Positions 40,575 through 49,771 of a stretch of 64,000 bases of DNA are shown in pieces. The first letter of the stretch is position 1; each line of letters begins with the position of its first letter. The notes under the pieces are model-generated. The model had not been told where the DNA came from. It did no database searches and was given only the letters and a program-made list of their open reading frames with translations. The stretch comes from Microbispora bryophytorum. GTDB taxonomy: Bacteria > Actinomycetota > Actinomycetes > Streptosporangiales > Streptosporangiaceae. The DNA is taken from positions 248,001 through 312,000 of the forward strand of contig NZ_VIRL01000006.1 of the NCBI RefSeq assembly GCF_006874465.1, read 5' to 3'. A program made the translations under genes and the position numbers.

Positions 40575-41009
40575 ATGGGCGACCGGGCGTCAGGCGCGCT
40601 TGATCTCGTGGCGGCTGTGCGACGGCTCGCCGTCGCCGCGCTCGTCATCGGACTGTGGGGTTCGGTCGTGCCGGGGGCCGAGGCCGCGGCGATTCCCGGG
40701 GCGTTCCGGGTGGCCCGCCATGGCAGCGGTCACGGCAACGGGCACGGCGGTGGAGCGACCCAGGTCACCGGGGGCACCAACACCTCGAACTCGCCCACGA
40801 TCAAAAGCCCGCCGAAGCAGATATCGGCGGGCCGGCGCAACGTGAACGCCCCCGCGGCCAACAGCGCCGTCACGTTCGTGGGCGTCCAGCAGGTGTCGAG
40901 CGTCAGCGTCTTCACCAACACCCTCAACGGCAACTGCAAGAGAGGGATCAACCGCTGCGTCATCAACCAGAATCTCCGGACGGTCGAGAGCAGGGGCGGC
41001 GGCCGGTAG
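40575..41009 (+). CDS. Small secreted protein of unknown function
   Basis: 144 residues from ATG 40575; an upstream in-frame GTG at 40560 is possible. The signal peptide (LAVAALVIGLWGSVVPGAEA, cleavage near residue 36) is followed by a His/Gly-rich patch (HGSGHGNGHGGG) and a Thr/Asn/Ser segment (GGTNTSNSPTIKSPPKQ). A C-terminal hydrophobic strand region (AVTFVGVQQVSSVSVFTN) contains LNGNC and INRCVINQN. Two cysteines probably form one disulfide. Size, export and the Asn/Val beta-prone end recall small aerial-surface proteins, but this is not a chaplin by motif. It converges with the UbiB-like gene. Confidence 0.75.
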   Translation: MGDRASGALDLVAAVRRLAVAALVIGLWGSVVPGAEAAAIPGAFRVARHGSGHGNGHGGGATQVTGGTNTSNSPTIKSPPKQISAGRRNVNAPAANSAVTFVGVQQVSSVSVFTNTLNGNCKRGINRCVINQNLRTVESRGGGR

Positions 41010-41049
41010 CCCGCGCCGATAGTCCGCCGGCAGTTCGCGGCGGGCCGGC

Positions 41050-42402
41050 TCAGGTCAGGGCGAGCGCGCTGTCTTCCGACTCGCCCGTCTCGTCGGCGAA
41101 GCCGGGAACCCAGCGCACCGCCTCGTCGCGGAAGCGGGCGGTGGCGCCGAGCTGGCACAGCACGCCGACGCCGGCCGCGTGCACGCGGTGGACCAGCACG
41201 TACGACGCGGGCAGGTTGAGCTGGCGGACCACGTTGTTCGGCCGCAGATCGGCCACGGTCGCCGCCTGCTCCCGCAGCCACTCCCTGCTGAAGGCGAACT
41301 CCTCGACCCGGGTCGGCTCGACGTACGGCGCGAGGAAGGCCCGCAGGGCGTCGACGTCGACCTCGATGTGCGGGCGGATGAACCCCTCCGCGCGCAGCCC
41401 GCGTACGACCGCGTCCATGTCGCCCTGGTTGAAGATGCGTGTGAGCCTGCCGAAGGCGACGGGGTAGCCGTCGGGCATGCGGTTGACCGCCCCGAAGTCC
41501 AGCACGCCGAGCCGCCCGTCCTCCGTCAGCCAGAAGTTGCCGGGGTGGGGGTCGGCGTGCAGCATCCCGACCCGGGCCGGGGAGCAGAACAGGAAGCGGA
41601 CGAGCAGCAGGCCGGCGTGGTTGCGCTCCTCCTGTGTGCCGTCGGCGATGATCCTGGAGAGCGGGGTGCCCGTCATCCACTCGGAGACGAGGATCTGCTC
41701 GTTGGCCGCGATCACGGCGGGCACGTGGAAGTCCGGGTCGTCGCGGAACTCCTCGGCGAACGCGTGCTGGGCCTCGGCCTCCTTGAGGTAGTCGAGCTCC
41801 TCGGACACCCGCTCCTTCAGCTCCGCCAGCACTGACTTGATGTCCAGACCGGGCAGCAGCGCGCCGAAGAGCTTGCCGAGCCGGGCGAGCTGGTTGAAGT
41901 CGGAGATCAGGGCCTTGCCCGCCCCCGGATACTGGATCTTCACGGCGACCGGGCGGCCGTCGTGCCACACGGCGCGGTGCACCTGCCCGATGGACGCCGC
42001 GGCGCTCGGCCGGTCGTCGAACTCCAGGAAGTTCTCCCGCCAGTCGTCGCCCAGCTGCTCGGTCAGGACCCGGTGGACGGTGGCGGCCGGAAGCGGCGGC
42101 GCGGCGTCCTGCAGGCGGGTCAGCGTCGCCCGGTACGGCCCGGCGATCTCGGGCGGCAGCGCGGCTTCGAAGATCGACAGGGCCTGCCCGAGCTTCATGG
42201 CCCCGCCCTTGAGCTCGCCGAGCACCTTGAAGACCTGGTCGGCCGTGCGCTGCTGGATCTCCTGGGCGACGAGCTCCGCGGAGGCGCCACCGATTCGCCT
42301 GCCCAGTCCGAGCGCGGTGCGGCCGGCGAACCCGAGAGGGAGTGTCGCGAGCTTTGCCGAGCGGGTCACGGCACGGTGGGGAAGGTCACTCACATCACCC
42401 AT
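41050..42402 (-). CDS. UbiB/ABC1 (AarF) family atypical kinase
   Basis: 450 residues from ATG 42402. ABC1 kinase-like fold: the KxGQ motif (AMKLGQALS), the Ala-rich nucleotide loop (AAASIGQVHRA), Lys in VAVKIQYPG, the EELDYLKEAE helix, catalytic DPHPGN and metal-binding LDFGAVNR. UbiB-family proteins are membrane-associated ATPases that support quinone or lipid metabolism. The M. tuberculosis homologue Rv3197 lies beside whiB7 as here. Substrate unknown. No clear Shine-Dalgarno is seen, so the transcript may start near the ATG. Confidence 0.9.
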   Translation of the reverse strand: MGDVSDLPHRAVTRSAKLATLPLGFAGRTALGLGRRIGGASAELVAQEIQQRTADQVFKVLGELKGGAMKLGQALSIFEAALPPEIAGPYRATLTRLQDAAPPLPAATVHRVLTEQLGDDWRENFLEFDDRPSAAASIGQVHRAVWHDGRPVAVKIQYPGAGKALISDFNQLARLGKLFGALLPGLDIKSVLAELKERVSEELDYLKEAEAQHAFAEEFRDDPDFHVPAVIAANEQILVSEWMTGTPLSRIIADGTQEERNHAGLLLVRFLFCSPARVGMLHADPHPGNFWLTEDGRLGVLDFGAVNRMPDGYPVAFGRLTRIFNQGDMDAVVRGLRAEGFIRPHIEVDVDALRAFLAPYVEPTRVEEFAFSREWLREQAATVADLRPNNVVRQLNLPASYVLVHRVHAAGVGVLCQLGATARFRDEAVRWVPGFADETGESEDSALALT

Positions 42403-42675
42403 TGTCGGCGATGAAGGGTGCTTTCGACCACAATTTCCGATCGAGTGACCGCTCGGGCTCCGGCGGTGGCGAGCCCTCCGGGGGAATAGGCCGTCTATGA
42501 GATTGGTCACACGGCCACCGCTGAGACGGGAGCGTCGCCGCTGAGAGGCGTGACAGGCAGGCGATCGGCGCCGCCCGGAGCGGAGCGCGTCCCGCCGCGG
42601 TGATCGGCGACCTCCCTGTGTCGGCCGGTGTCGGCCGGGGCCGGCCGGTGCCGGCGCGCCGTTCGCGAGGCAGGG

Positions 42676-43761
42676 TCACGCCGCCTGGCCGGGAGCGCGC
42701 GGCGCGACCGAGGCGCCGATCGGGTCGCTCCGGATGCAGCCGCAGTCGGGATGCGGCGCGCAGGCCCGGTGCCGCCAGCGCCATCCGGGCGACACTTCCA
42801 GCAGGCCGTCGGGCACGCGTCCCTCGTCGAGATAGTCCAGAGCCTGACCGGCCGCCTGCGCGGCGACCAGGCAGGACAGCACCACGTCGCAGGCGATCTC
42901 GCCCGCCGGATAACCCCCGAGCCGGGCGCCCACGAGCGGCCAGGAAGGGTCCCGGTCGCGCCGGGTGAGATCGAGGCAGTGCAGGCAGGGGGTGAACCCC
43001 GGGACGACGAAGGGCCCCACCGAGCCGTGTCCCTCGAAGGCGCAGACCAGCAGGTGCGCCACACCCTCGGCGACGATCTCGTGGACCAGCGTTGCGTCGA
43101 GGGGGTCGGCGGGCGCGAGGATCACGAGGTCGGGGCGCAGCCCGCCGTCGGACAGGCGGGAGGCGGCCCGTCCGGGCCAGGCGTTGACGGCGGGGAAGAT
43201 CCGCCGGGCCGCGAGCACGGCGGCCTCCTCGCGGGTCATCCCGGCCTCCGCGCGGCCGAGCCCGCCGGGGGCCACGTCGCCCGCGGTGGCCGTGCCGGGA
43301 TCGACCACGCAGATGTGGCCCACTCCGGCCGCGGCGAGCAGGGTGACTATCCGGGCGCCGACCCGGCCGGCGCCGTACACGCGGACCCGGGCGGCCCTGC
43401 GCGCCGATAGGGCGCCCATGCCGCCGTCGGCGGAGGTCAGCGACAGCCTGTCCAGATCGGGGCGGAGGCGGTCGCGCTCGGCCATCGGCAGATCGGCGAG
43501 GGGTTCCGGCCGGACCGCGGCGTCCTCGATGAGGCCGTGCGCGGCGAGCCGGGCGACCACCTCCCGGGCGGAGGCCTCGTCGAGACCGCTGCCGGCCACC
43601 GCCTGCCCGAGGGTGCGGGTGCCGTCCAGGCCGTAGATCAGGCGGCGTACGGGCGGCTCGACGCCGGTGAGCACGACGGCCCGCAGCGGATGGACGCCGA
43701 ACTGCAGCGTGCGGCCGTCTCGTTCGACCCGGCGCAGCACGGGCTTGAGGCGAGGTCTCAT
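42676..43761 (-). CDS. ThiF/E1-like adenylyltransferase-fold protein
   Basis: 361 residues from ATG 43761. The N-terminal part (about 1-90) resembles winged-helix leader-binding modules. The middle is a Rossmann E1-like domain with VYGAGRVGARIVTLLAAAGVGHICVVDPG (nucleotide loop GAGRVG). Cysteine pairs CLHC and CAPHPDCGC near the C-terminus could bind zinc. The Arg finger and catalytic Cys of true E1 enzymes are not obvious. This architecture is seen in TOMM/cyclodehydratase-related proteins, but no precursor peptide or YcaO gene is near, so the role is open. Confidence 0.75.
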   Translation of the reverse strand: MRPRLKPVLRRVERDGRTLQFGVHPLRAVVLTGVEPPVRRLIYGLDGTRTLGQAVAGSGLDEASAREVVARLAAHGLIEDAAVRPEPLADLPMAERDRLRPDLDRLSLTSADGGMGALSARRAARVRVYGAGRVGARIVTLLAAAGVGHICVVDPGTATAGDVAPGGLGRAEAGMTREEAAVLAARRIFPAVNAWPGRAASRLSDGGLRPDLVILAPADPLDATLVHEIVAEGVAHLLVCAFEGHGSVGPFVVPGFTPCLHCLDLTRRDRDPSWPLVGARLGGYPAGEIACDVVLSCLVAAQAAGQALDYLDEGRVPDGLLEVSPGWRWRHRACAPHPDCGCIRSDPIGASVAPRAPGQAA

Positions 43762-43961
43762 AATGGCCAGACCTTGCCATACGCAGGGAATGCCCGGCGT
43801 CGGAACCAGCGGGGCTGTGGATAATTACCGGGGTGATCGTGGTCGGTGAATATCCGCAACCCCGTAGTTTTCACGCCCGCAAGGTCACGTTCGCCCGATT
43901 GACCAGGGAGAACGTGTACCACCCCCTGTGGAATTCGGCGCGTGTCGGCTACCTTTCATAT

Positions 43962-44477
43962 GTGCCCCCCGAGACAGTCGAGGTTCGTCGGAGCGCACGA
44001 CGGCGGCGAACCGTTTCCGCGTACCGCGATGGAGACAAGACCATCGTGTTGCTTCCGGCTGGTTTGAGCACGACCGACGAGGAGCAATGGGTACGCCGCA
44101 TGCTTGACCGCCTTGCGGCCAAGGAGCAGCGAAGACGCCCGAGCGACGACGACCTGCTCGAGCGGGCGGCGGAGCTGTCGGCGCGCTACCTGGACGGAAA
44201 GGCCGAGCCGGCCAGTGTGCGCTGGGTGGAGAACCAGCTCCACAGGTGGGGCTCGTGCACCCCCGACCAGGGCACGATCAGGCTGTCGGCCCGCCTGCGG
44301 GGCATGCCGGCCTGGGTCGTCGACTATGTCATCATGCACGAGCTCGTCCACCTGCTCGTGCCGAGTCACGGCCCGCGGTTCTGGGCCCTCGTGGAGCGCT
44401 ACCCTCGGGCGGAACGTGCCAGGGGCTTCCTGGAGGGCTTCTCGATGGCCGCCAACGGCTCCCCGGAGGAGTGTTGA
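43962..44477 (+). CDS. M48/YgjP-type zinc metallopeptidase (DUF45)
   Basis: 171 residues. GTG 43962 is chosen because a -10-like TACCTT (43950-43955) lies 6 nt upstream (leaderless) and homologues begin with VEVRRSARRRRTVSAYRDG. The longer frame from 43833 has no support. WLM/YgjP-type domain: HRWGSC, then HELVH (His126, Glu127, His130) with the third ligand in SHGPRFW. Such proteins are small gluzincin peptidases of unknown substrate. The next gene overlaps it by 4 nt. Confidence 0.88.
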   Translation: MPPETVEVRRSARRRRTVSAYRDGDKTIVLLPAGLSTTDEEQWVRRMLDRLAAKEQRRRPSDDDLLERAAELSARYLDGKAEPASVRWVENQLHRWGSCTPDQGTIRLSARLRGMPAWVVDYVIMHELVHLLVPSHGPRFWALVERYPRAERARGFLEGFSMAANGSPEEC

Positions 44478-45049
44478 CCCGGATCGCCGCGGTGCTGGTC
44501 ACGCCTGATATGGCGCAGGCGGCTCCGCCCGGCGTGGACCGGGCCGAGTTCCTGACGGCGATGGCCGAGGACACCTACGAGATGGTCGCAGGGCTCGAAC
44601 TCGTGCGCCCGGTGATCCTGTCGGCCGGCGTGCCGGGGCTCGAGGACATCGCCTGGCCGGGCACGCCCGTCCTGTCGATCGCCTCGCCCGCCGACGCCTT
44701 CGCCGCGCTGCCTCCGGAGGAGGAGGGCGTGATCGTCAGCGCCGACGCCCCCGATCTGCCGCCGCTGCTGATCGGGAAGCTCTTCCGGGAGCTCGGGCGG
44801 GCGCACCTCGCGGTCTGCCCGGCCGAGGGCGGCGGCGCCGTCGCCGTGGCGGCGCGCCTGCCGGTCCCCGAGTGGGCCGCGCCCGACTTCGACGAGCCCG
44901 ACGTCGTCGCGGCGCTGCGCCGCAGGGCGCCGGGTCCCCGCATGGTCGCCACCGGTCCCGGCTGGCACCGGCTCAGGAAACCGCAGGACGTGGCCCGCCT
45001 CGACCCCGGCCTTGAGGGCTGGGACAACACCCGCGCTCTGCTGACCTGA
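44474..45049 (+). CDS. Conserved protein of unknown function coupled to the M48 peptidase
   Basis: 191 residues. The start is TTG 44474 (TTGA overlap, GGAGG four to five bases upstream) or GTG 44471. It is soluble and alpha/beta: alternating hydrophobic strands (TRIAAVLVTPDM, VRPVILSAG, GTPVLSIAS, GVIVSADAPDLPPLLIGKL) suggest a Rossmann-like fold. The ADAPDLP element recalls glycosyl- or nucleotidyl-transferase loops (DUF2064-like), which I cannot confirm. Translational coupling implies joint function with the peptidase. Confidence 0.75.
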   Translation: MTRIAAVLVTPDMAQAAPPGVDRAEFLTAMAEDTYEMVAGLELVRPVILSAGVPGLEDIAWPGTPVLSIASPADAFAALPPEEEGVIVSADAPDLPPLLIGKLFRELGRAHLAVCPAEGGGAVAVAARLPVPEWAAPDFDEPDVVAALRRRAPGPRMVATGPGWHRLRKPQDVARLDPGLEGWDNTRALLT

Positions 45050-45080
45050 GCCCTGCTCGCAGGGTCACACGGCGCAGGGG

Positions 45081-46103
45081 TCACGGGCGCAGGGGTCCCC
45101 GGCTCCGGGGCAGGCGAAGCTCGGCGAACAACGCCCGGTGGTCGCTACCCGGGACGTTATGAACGCTTGTGCTCACCGCCGCCGCCCGCCGGTCGTACAG
45201 CACGTGATCGATGGTGATCAGCGGCGGGTAGCGCCTGTTGGCCGGCCAGGTGGTGGTGAGACCGTCGCCGGTCGCGTCGGCCGCGTCCGCGTAGCCCCGC
45301 CCGAGCACCGCGCGCAGGTCCGCGTGATCGAGGTTCGCGTTGAAGTCGCCGGCCAGAACGCGTACGACGCCGGGCGACGCGGCCGGGAGCGCCGCCAGCT
45401 CAGCGGCCCACTGGACCACGTCATGACCGTTCCGCGGGGCGAGGGTGTGCACGTCGACGATCTCCACGGGCGGCCCGGACGGCAGGGTGAGCCGGGCCCT
45501 CGGCATGTTGTGGCCGCCCTCGGGCGCGAAGTCGGGCGCCCCGATCAGGGGATGACGGGCGTAGATCCCGCTGCCCGAGGGGCCGGGCCCGTCCTCCAGG
45601 TGCCGGTACGGCAGCAGTCTCGCCACGCCCGCCGCGTCCAGCGCCCCGACGGCCTCGGGGGTGAGCTCCTGGGTGCTGAGCACGTCCGGTTCCAGCCTGC
45701 GTACGAGGTCCACCACGGTCGCGGCGTCGCCCGCGCCGAAGCGGAGGTTGACCGTGAGGATCCGCAGCGACGGCCCGGTGGCCGTGGGGGCCGAGCCGGC
45801 CGCGCGGGGCAGCACCACCGCCGCCAGGATGGCCGACGCGGCCACCGCCACCGCGATCACGGCCGCGCGGCGGGCGGCCAGCGCGATCAGCACCGCCAGA
45901 AGCGACGCGGCCGCGACGTACGGCGTGGCCGTCATCAGCGCGACGCCCACTCCCCAGAGGTGAGCGGCGCCGTCGGCCCCGGCGAGCCGGGCCGCCGCCC
46001 AGAGCGCGAACGGCGCCGCCGCGATCCACGCCGAAAGCGGGGAGACCCGGAGCCGGCGGCGCGGGGGAGAGACGATCTCGCCACCCACGTCGACCTCGGT
46101 CAT
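45081..46103 (-). CDS. Membrane-anchored endonuclease/exonuclease/phosphatase family protein
   Basis: 340 residues from ATG 46103. Three N-terminal membrane helices (about 22-44, 50-75 and 80-100) precede an EEP domain. The domain has ILTVNLRFG, the metal-binding Glu in STQELTPE, VDVHTLAP, GDFNANLDHADLR and GSDHRALFAELRL (Asp-His). The topology resembles actinobacterial EEP proteins with the catalytic domain outside the membrane. Substrate (nucleic acid, phospholipid or sugar phosphate) unknown. Confidence 0.88.
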   Translation of the reverse strand: MTEVDVGGEIVSPPRRRLRVSPLSAWIAAAPFALWAAARLAGADGAAHLWGVGVALMTATPYVAAASLLAVLIALAARRAAVIAVAVAASAILAAVVLPRAAGSAPTATGPSLRILTVNLRFGAGDAATVVDLVRRLEPDVLSTQELTPEAVGALDAAGVARLLPYRHLEDGPGPSGSGIYARHPLIGAPDFAPEGGHNMPRARLTLPSGPPVEIVDVHTLAPRNGHDVVQWAAELAALPAASPGVVRVLAGDFNANLDHADLRAVLGRGYADAADATGDGLTTTWPANRRYPPLITIDHVLYDRRAAAVSTSVHNVPGSDHRALFAELRLPRSRGPLRP

Positions 46104-46171
46104 GAACTCGACCGTAGCCGAGCCGGCCGAACCCGCCGTGCGACCAGGCCGGAAGGGGCCGGGGACCCGCG

Positions 46172-46822
46172 CTACCGCGGCAACGAACCCAACCCGGCGT
46201 CGCGCGCCCGGGCCACCGCCGCCGCCCGGTCGGCGACCTGCAGTTTGGCGAAGATGTTCGACACATTGTTGCGCACCGTTTTCTCGGTCACTCCGACGCG
46301 CACCGCGATCGTCCTGTTGTTCGCGCCTGTCGCCATGAGCGTGAGGATGTCGCGCTCACGGCTGGTGAGGTTGGGGAACGGCGTCATGGCGGTGCCGCCG
46401 CCGACCGCGAAGAACTGGGTCAGGCGCGACGCGATCGCGGAACCGAAGATCACCTCACCTGCCGCGACGACGAGGATCGAGCGCAGGATGGTCTCGGGTT
46501 CGGCGCCCTTGAGGACATAGCCCCGTGCGCCCGCGCGCATCGCCGCGAATATCGACGCGTCCTCTTCCACCATGGTCAACACGAGCACGGCGACATCGGG
46601 CAGCGCGGCGACTATCTTGCGGGTCGCGTCGACACCGTTGAGACCGGGCATCCGCAGGTCCATGACGACCACGTCGGGGCGCTGCTCGAGCGTGACGGCG
46701 ACGGCCTCCTCCCCGTCGGCGGCAACCCCGGCCAGCTCGGTCTCGGCCGAGTCGGAGATGAGCGACCGCAGCCCCTCCCGGAACAGCGGATGGTCATCCG
46801 CTACGACGACTCGCAGCGTCAC
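46172..46822 (-). CDS. LuxR/NarL-type response regulator
   Basis: 216 residues from GTG 46822, which overlaps the histidine kinase stop (GTGA). Receiver domain with acidic pair Asp9/Asp10, phospho-acceptor Asp55 (VVMDLRMPG), Thr (VLTMVEE) and Lys (YVLKG). The C-terminal LuxR-type HTH has LTSRERDILTLMATGANNRTIAVRVGVTEKTVRNNVSNI. It is the partner of the adjacent frameshifted kinase. Targets unknown; the divergent-strand neighbours give no hint. Confidence 0.92.
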   Translation of the reverse strand: MTLRVVVADDHPLFREGLRSLISDSAETELAGVAADGEEAVAVTLEQRPDVVVMDLRMPGLNGVDATRKIVAALPDVAVLVLTMVEEDASIFAAMRAGARGYVLKGAEPETILRSILVVAAGEVIFGSAIASRLTQFFAVGGGTAMTPFPNLTSRERDILTLMATGANNRTIAVRVGVTEKTVRNNVSNIFAKLQVADRAAAVARARDAGLGSLPR

Positions 46823-48758
46823 AGCACCTCCTCGAACAGCGGGAACTCGGCGCGCACGATCGTTCCGCACGGCTCGCGCCGGCTCACCACACACAAGCCG
46901 CCGAGCTCCGCGGCCCGTTCCCGCATGGAGTTGAGTCCGACGCCGGCGCGATATCCGTCCGGCAGACCGGCGCCGCCGTCCGCGATCGACAGCTCAAGGC
47001 GGCTGTTCACCGCGAGCTGGACCGACACCGGCGCTCCCGGCGCGTGGCGCGCCGCGTTGGTCAGGGCCTCGACGGCGATGCGGTACGCCGCCACCTCCAC
47101 CGCGGCGGGCAGCGACGGAAGTGTCTCGGGAATATCGATGCTCGCCACGCTCAGCCGCACCGCCTGTTCCCGTACGGCTCCGGCAAGGCCCAGCTCGTCG
47201 AGGATCGGAGGGCGTAGGTCATAGACGAGGCGGCGGATGTCGTCGACCGCCGACTCGGTGGCTTCGCGACCGACCCGTCCGGTGGCGTCGCCCGGCGCAC
47301 TGTGTCGATGCCCAGCGCGATGCCGGCGAGCGTGGGACCGAGGCCGTCGTGCAGGTCGCGGCGCAGCCGCCGCCTCTCCTCTTCACGTGTCGTCACCAGC
47401 CGCTGCCGCGAGGACTGCAGCGCGTGGGTCAGCACCACCGCTCGGGCCGCGACGGCCACCTGCTTCGTCAGGTCCGACAGCAGCCGTCGTTCGTCCGCCG
47501 AGAAGTCGCCGGTGCTGCGGGTCTGCAACACCAGATGTCCGATCGTCTCGCCGGCGAAGGGCAGTGGCAACGCCTCCGTCTCGCCGGGCAGCGCCCGGCC
47601 GTGACGGCACAGAACCTCGCCGCCTACTTCGATCGCCACGTACGGGAGCCGAAGAGCCTCGGCCACCGTGCGAACGGCGGCCGGGAGGATTTCTTCGGGC
47701 GCCCCGGCCGCGTCCAGCCGGTCGCCGAGCCGGGCGAACGCGGCCGCCGGATTGTCTCGAAGCCCGTAAACAAGCTGATTTATCCGGCGTTGCACCAGGT
47801 CACGCAGTGGCAACACCACCAGGGCGGCCATGATCGCGGCAACGATCTGCGGCATGAGACCGCCGAAGAACAGGCCGAGTGAAACGACCACGATGAGGTA
47901 GACCGCGACGAGCGCCAAGCTCACAAACCCATACACCAGTGCCCGATTGAGCACCACGCGGGTATTCAACAGTCCGTGCCTGACGATGCCGATCCAGGCC
48001 TCGACTCCGACCGCGATCGCCGCGCAGTTCTCCAGGACTGCGATGGGCGCCGTGTCTCCGGAGGTGAATCCCGCGATGACACACGCGATATACGAGGCAG
48101 GCACGACGAACGAAACCCGAGCGGCCGTACGCAGGGCAGGTGTGTACGGGCCGGTGTCGCGCCGGGCGAAGCGTAACAGCGACATACACGCCGGCAGGCT
48201 GAGCGGTCCGAGGAGAAGGATGCTGATCACCAGCGCGTCGGCGCCCGGCACTGCGATGGGGTTGTAGATCCCTGGCAGGTCGATCGGGTCCGGCGAGAGC
48301 AGCCCCCACACCAGAAGCACGAGAAGCTCGACGGCGTAGACCCGCCCGAGCACTCGTCGACGCCGCGTGTCCAGGCGGCGGTCGGGGAAGAGCAGGATGC
48401 CGAAGGTCGCCATCAAGGGCACGCTGAGAACGGCGAACGGAGTCTGCACCAGGTGAATCCACGATGCGGCGTCGATCCTGCCGATGTGCGCCCCGGCATC
48501 GGCGGCGGCATTGAGCCCGGTGCCGATCGGCGCCGCCGTGCCGGAGATGAGGAAGATCCAGCCGGTCCGGCTGCGCGGCTGCGTCCGCAGTATCGCCGCG
48601 CCGACGAAAGCGACCGCCAGGTACACCACCGCGGTTACCGAAATCAGGCTGGACAGCCAGCTCAGGTGACCGGTTCCGATCAACGACACGCCCATGGCGG
48701 CGAAGAGCACGGCCAGCGTCACCGCGGCCGAGACGGCAAATCTGAGCTTCGAAGGCAT
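46819..48758 (-). pseudogene. NarL-type sensor histidine kinase, frameshifted
   Basis: ATG 48758 opens a kinase with about nine membrane helices and a GAF-like domain (about 390-500). The HisKA_3 phospho-acceptor region has RRRLRRDLHDGLGPTLAGIALGID. After DTVRR the frame fails near 47291-47293. Adding one base to the GGG run on the coding strand there restores DATGRVGREATESAVDDIRRLVYDLRPP and joins the second part. That part has the HATPase_c domain (NAARHAPGA, ADGGAGLPDGYRAGVGLNSMRERA) and ends at 46819. The repaired product is 646 residues. The rest is clean and overlaps an intact regulator by 4 nt, so this is either a very recent mutation or a base-call error. The start looks leaderless (CACAAT box 9 nt upstream). 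Confidence 0.85.
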
Positions 48759-48840
48759 CAGCGTTGATTGTGCGCCGGAGGCGGACCGTCGAAAAGTGTC
48801 CCGGGGCGTTGGCCTACCGCTGAGTGAAGCGGTGGCACGA

Positions 48841-48868
48841 CTCGCGATCAGGCCGGCCTGATCGCGAG
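48841..48868. terminator. 28-bp perfect palindrome after the 48925 gene
   Basis: Fourteen-base arms (CTCGCGATCAGGCC and its exact complement) with no spacer, 56 nt beyond the stop of the minus-strand membrane gene and before the kinase start. Probably a bidirectional stem terminator; a binding site for a dimer is an alternative. Confidence 0.5.
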
Positions 48869-48924
48869 CGCCGTGCGCCTCGGTGGGGGTGGCTTCGGGG
48901 GAGATCATCACGCCACCGCGCGGG

Positions 48925-49617
48925 CTACGCCGCCACCTCGGCGACGGACTCGGCCGGGGCGACGCCTTCGCCCGCCGGCAGGTCCCACTGCTGGTTCGAG
49001 GTGCGCAGGATCTTCGCTGCGATCGCCACGCCGCTGATCAGCAGGAGAACGCCGGAGAGCGTGTCGATGACCGGGCTGATCGCGTGTCCGACGAGGTGTC
49101 CGACCGGATAGGCGATGAACAGCGCGGCGACCCAGAGCGCGACCGAACGTGAGCGCCACAGCCCGATGCCAAGGACGATCATGCCGATCGCGTGTCCGAG
49201 GACGAAGACGCCCACGAGCGTGCCGTAAATCGGATCGCCGTTCACCTTGTCGATCAGTGCCGCCGCGCCCGCCTGGTCGGCGAGCCTGGAGCCCTGATAG
49301 AGCGCGATCTGTGTCGCGCCGATGGTCGTGAAGCCGGCGAGCCAGCCGAGCGCCGCCAGTCCACCGCCGACGAAGGCCAGGTTCGGCGCACCACGGCGTG
49401 CCAGCCGGGCGGCATAGACAACCGCGGGAATTATCGCCATCAAGGGGAGGATGACGATGTTCGACAGCATCGCGAGAGTGGGGTGGTTCGCGTAGTCCTG
49501 GAGCTGGGCCGCGATCGGGGCGTCCTCGTCGGTGAACCCGATCGGGATGGCGAGGGCCAATGGCCCGACGATCAGTGAGACCGCGGCGGCGACGCGGGAG
49601 GTGGCGCGGATGTCCAT
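48925..49617 (-). CDS. Multi-pass membrane protein, DUF4386-like
   Basis: 230 residues from ATG 49617 (AGGAGAC upstream). Six predicted helices (about 9-28, 48-70, 80-102, 130-150, 155-175 and 182-202) sit between a short basic N-terminus and an acidic C-terminal tail. The pattern SRVAAAVSLIVGPLALAIP followed by extracellular DEDAPIAAQLQDYANHP resembles small actinobacterial integral membrane proteins of unknown role. It is alone between two terminator-like regions, upstream of the kinase on the same strand. Confidence 0.78.
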   Translation of the reverse strand: MDIRATSRVAAAVSLIVGPLALAIPIGFTDEDAPIAAQLQDYANHPTLAMLSNIVILPLMAIIPAVVYAARLARRGAPNLAFVGGGLAALGWLAGFTTIGATQIALYQGSRLADQAGAAALIDKVNGDPIYGTLVGVFVLGHAIGMIVLGIGLWRSRSVALWVAALFIAYPVGHLVGHAISPVIDTLSGVLLLISGVAIAAKILRTSNQQWDLPAGEGVAPAESVAEVAA

Positions 49618-49771
49618 GGTCTGTCTCCTGTTGGACGTGGGGCGTGACCGTGTCGTTGTCGCTCACATGGTCGATCGCCCCGAGTCCCGGGCGGCAGAGC
49701 TTGAGGTCCCGGCGCATGCGGGATGTCCGAGCGGGGAGACCCGTCGCGGCCGGGCCCGGCCGTACGGGGAG

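Noticed and set aside
40575-41009. Chaplin-like protein
   Set aside because: Size and export fit, but the chaplin domain pattern (paired Cys with the conserved Gly-Asn core) is not present.
42403-42675. A small gene between the UbiB kinase and the ThiF-like gene
   Set aside because: The frames there are short and GC-driven. Only an imperfect GC-rich inverted repeat around 42621-42655 is visible, possibly a terminator for the ThiF-like gene.
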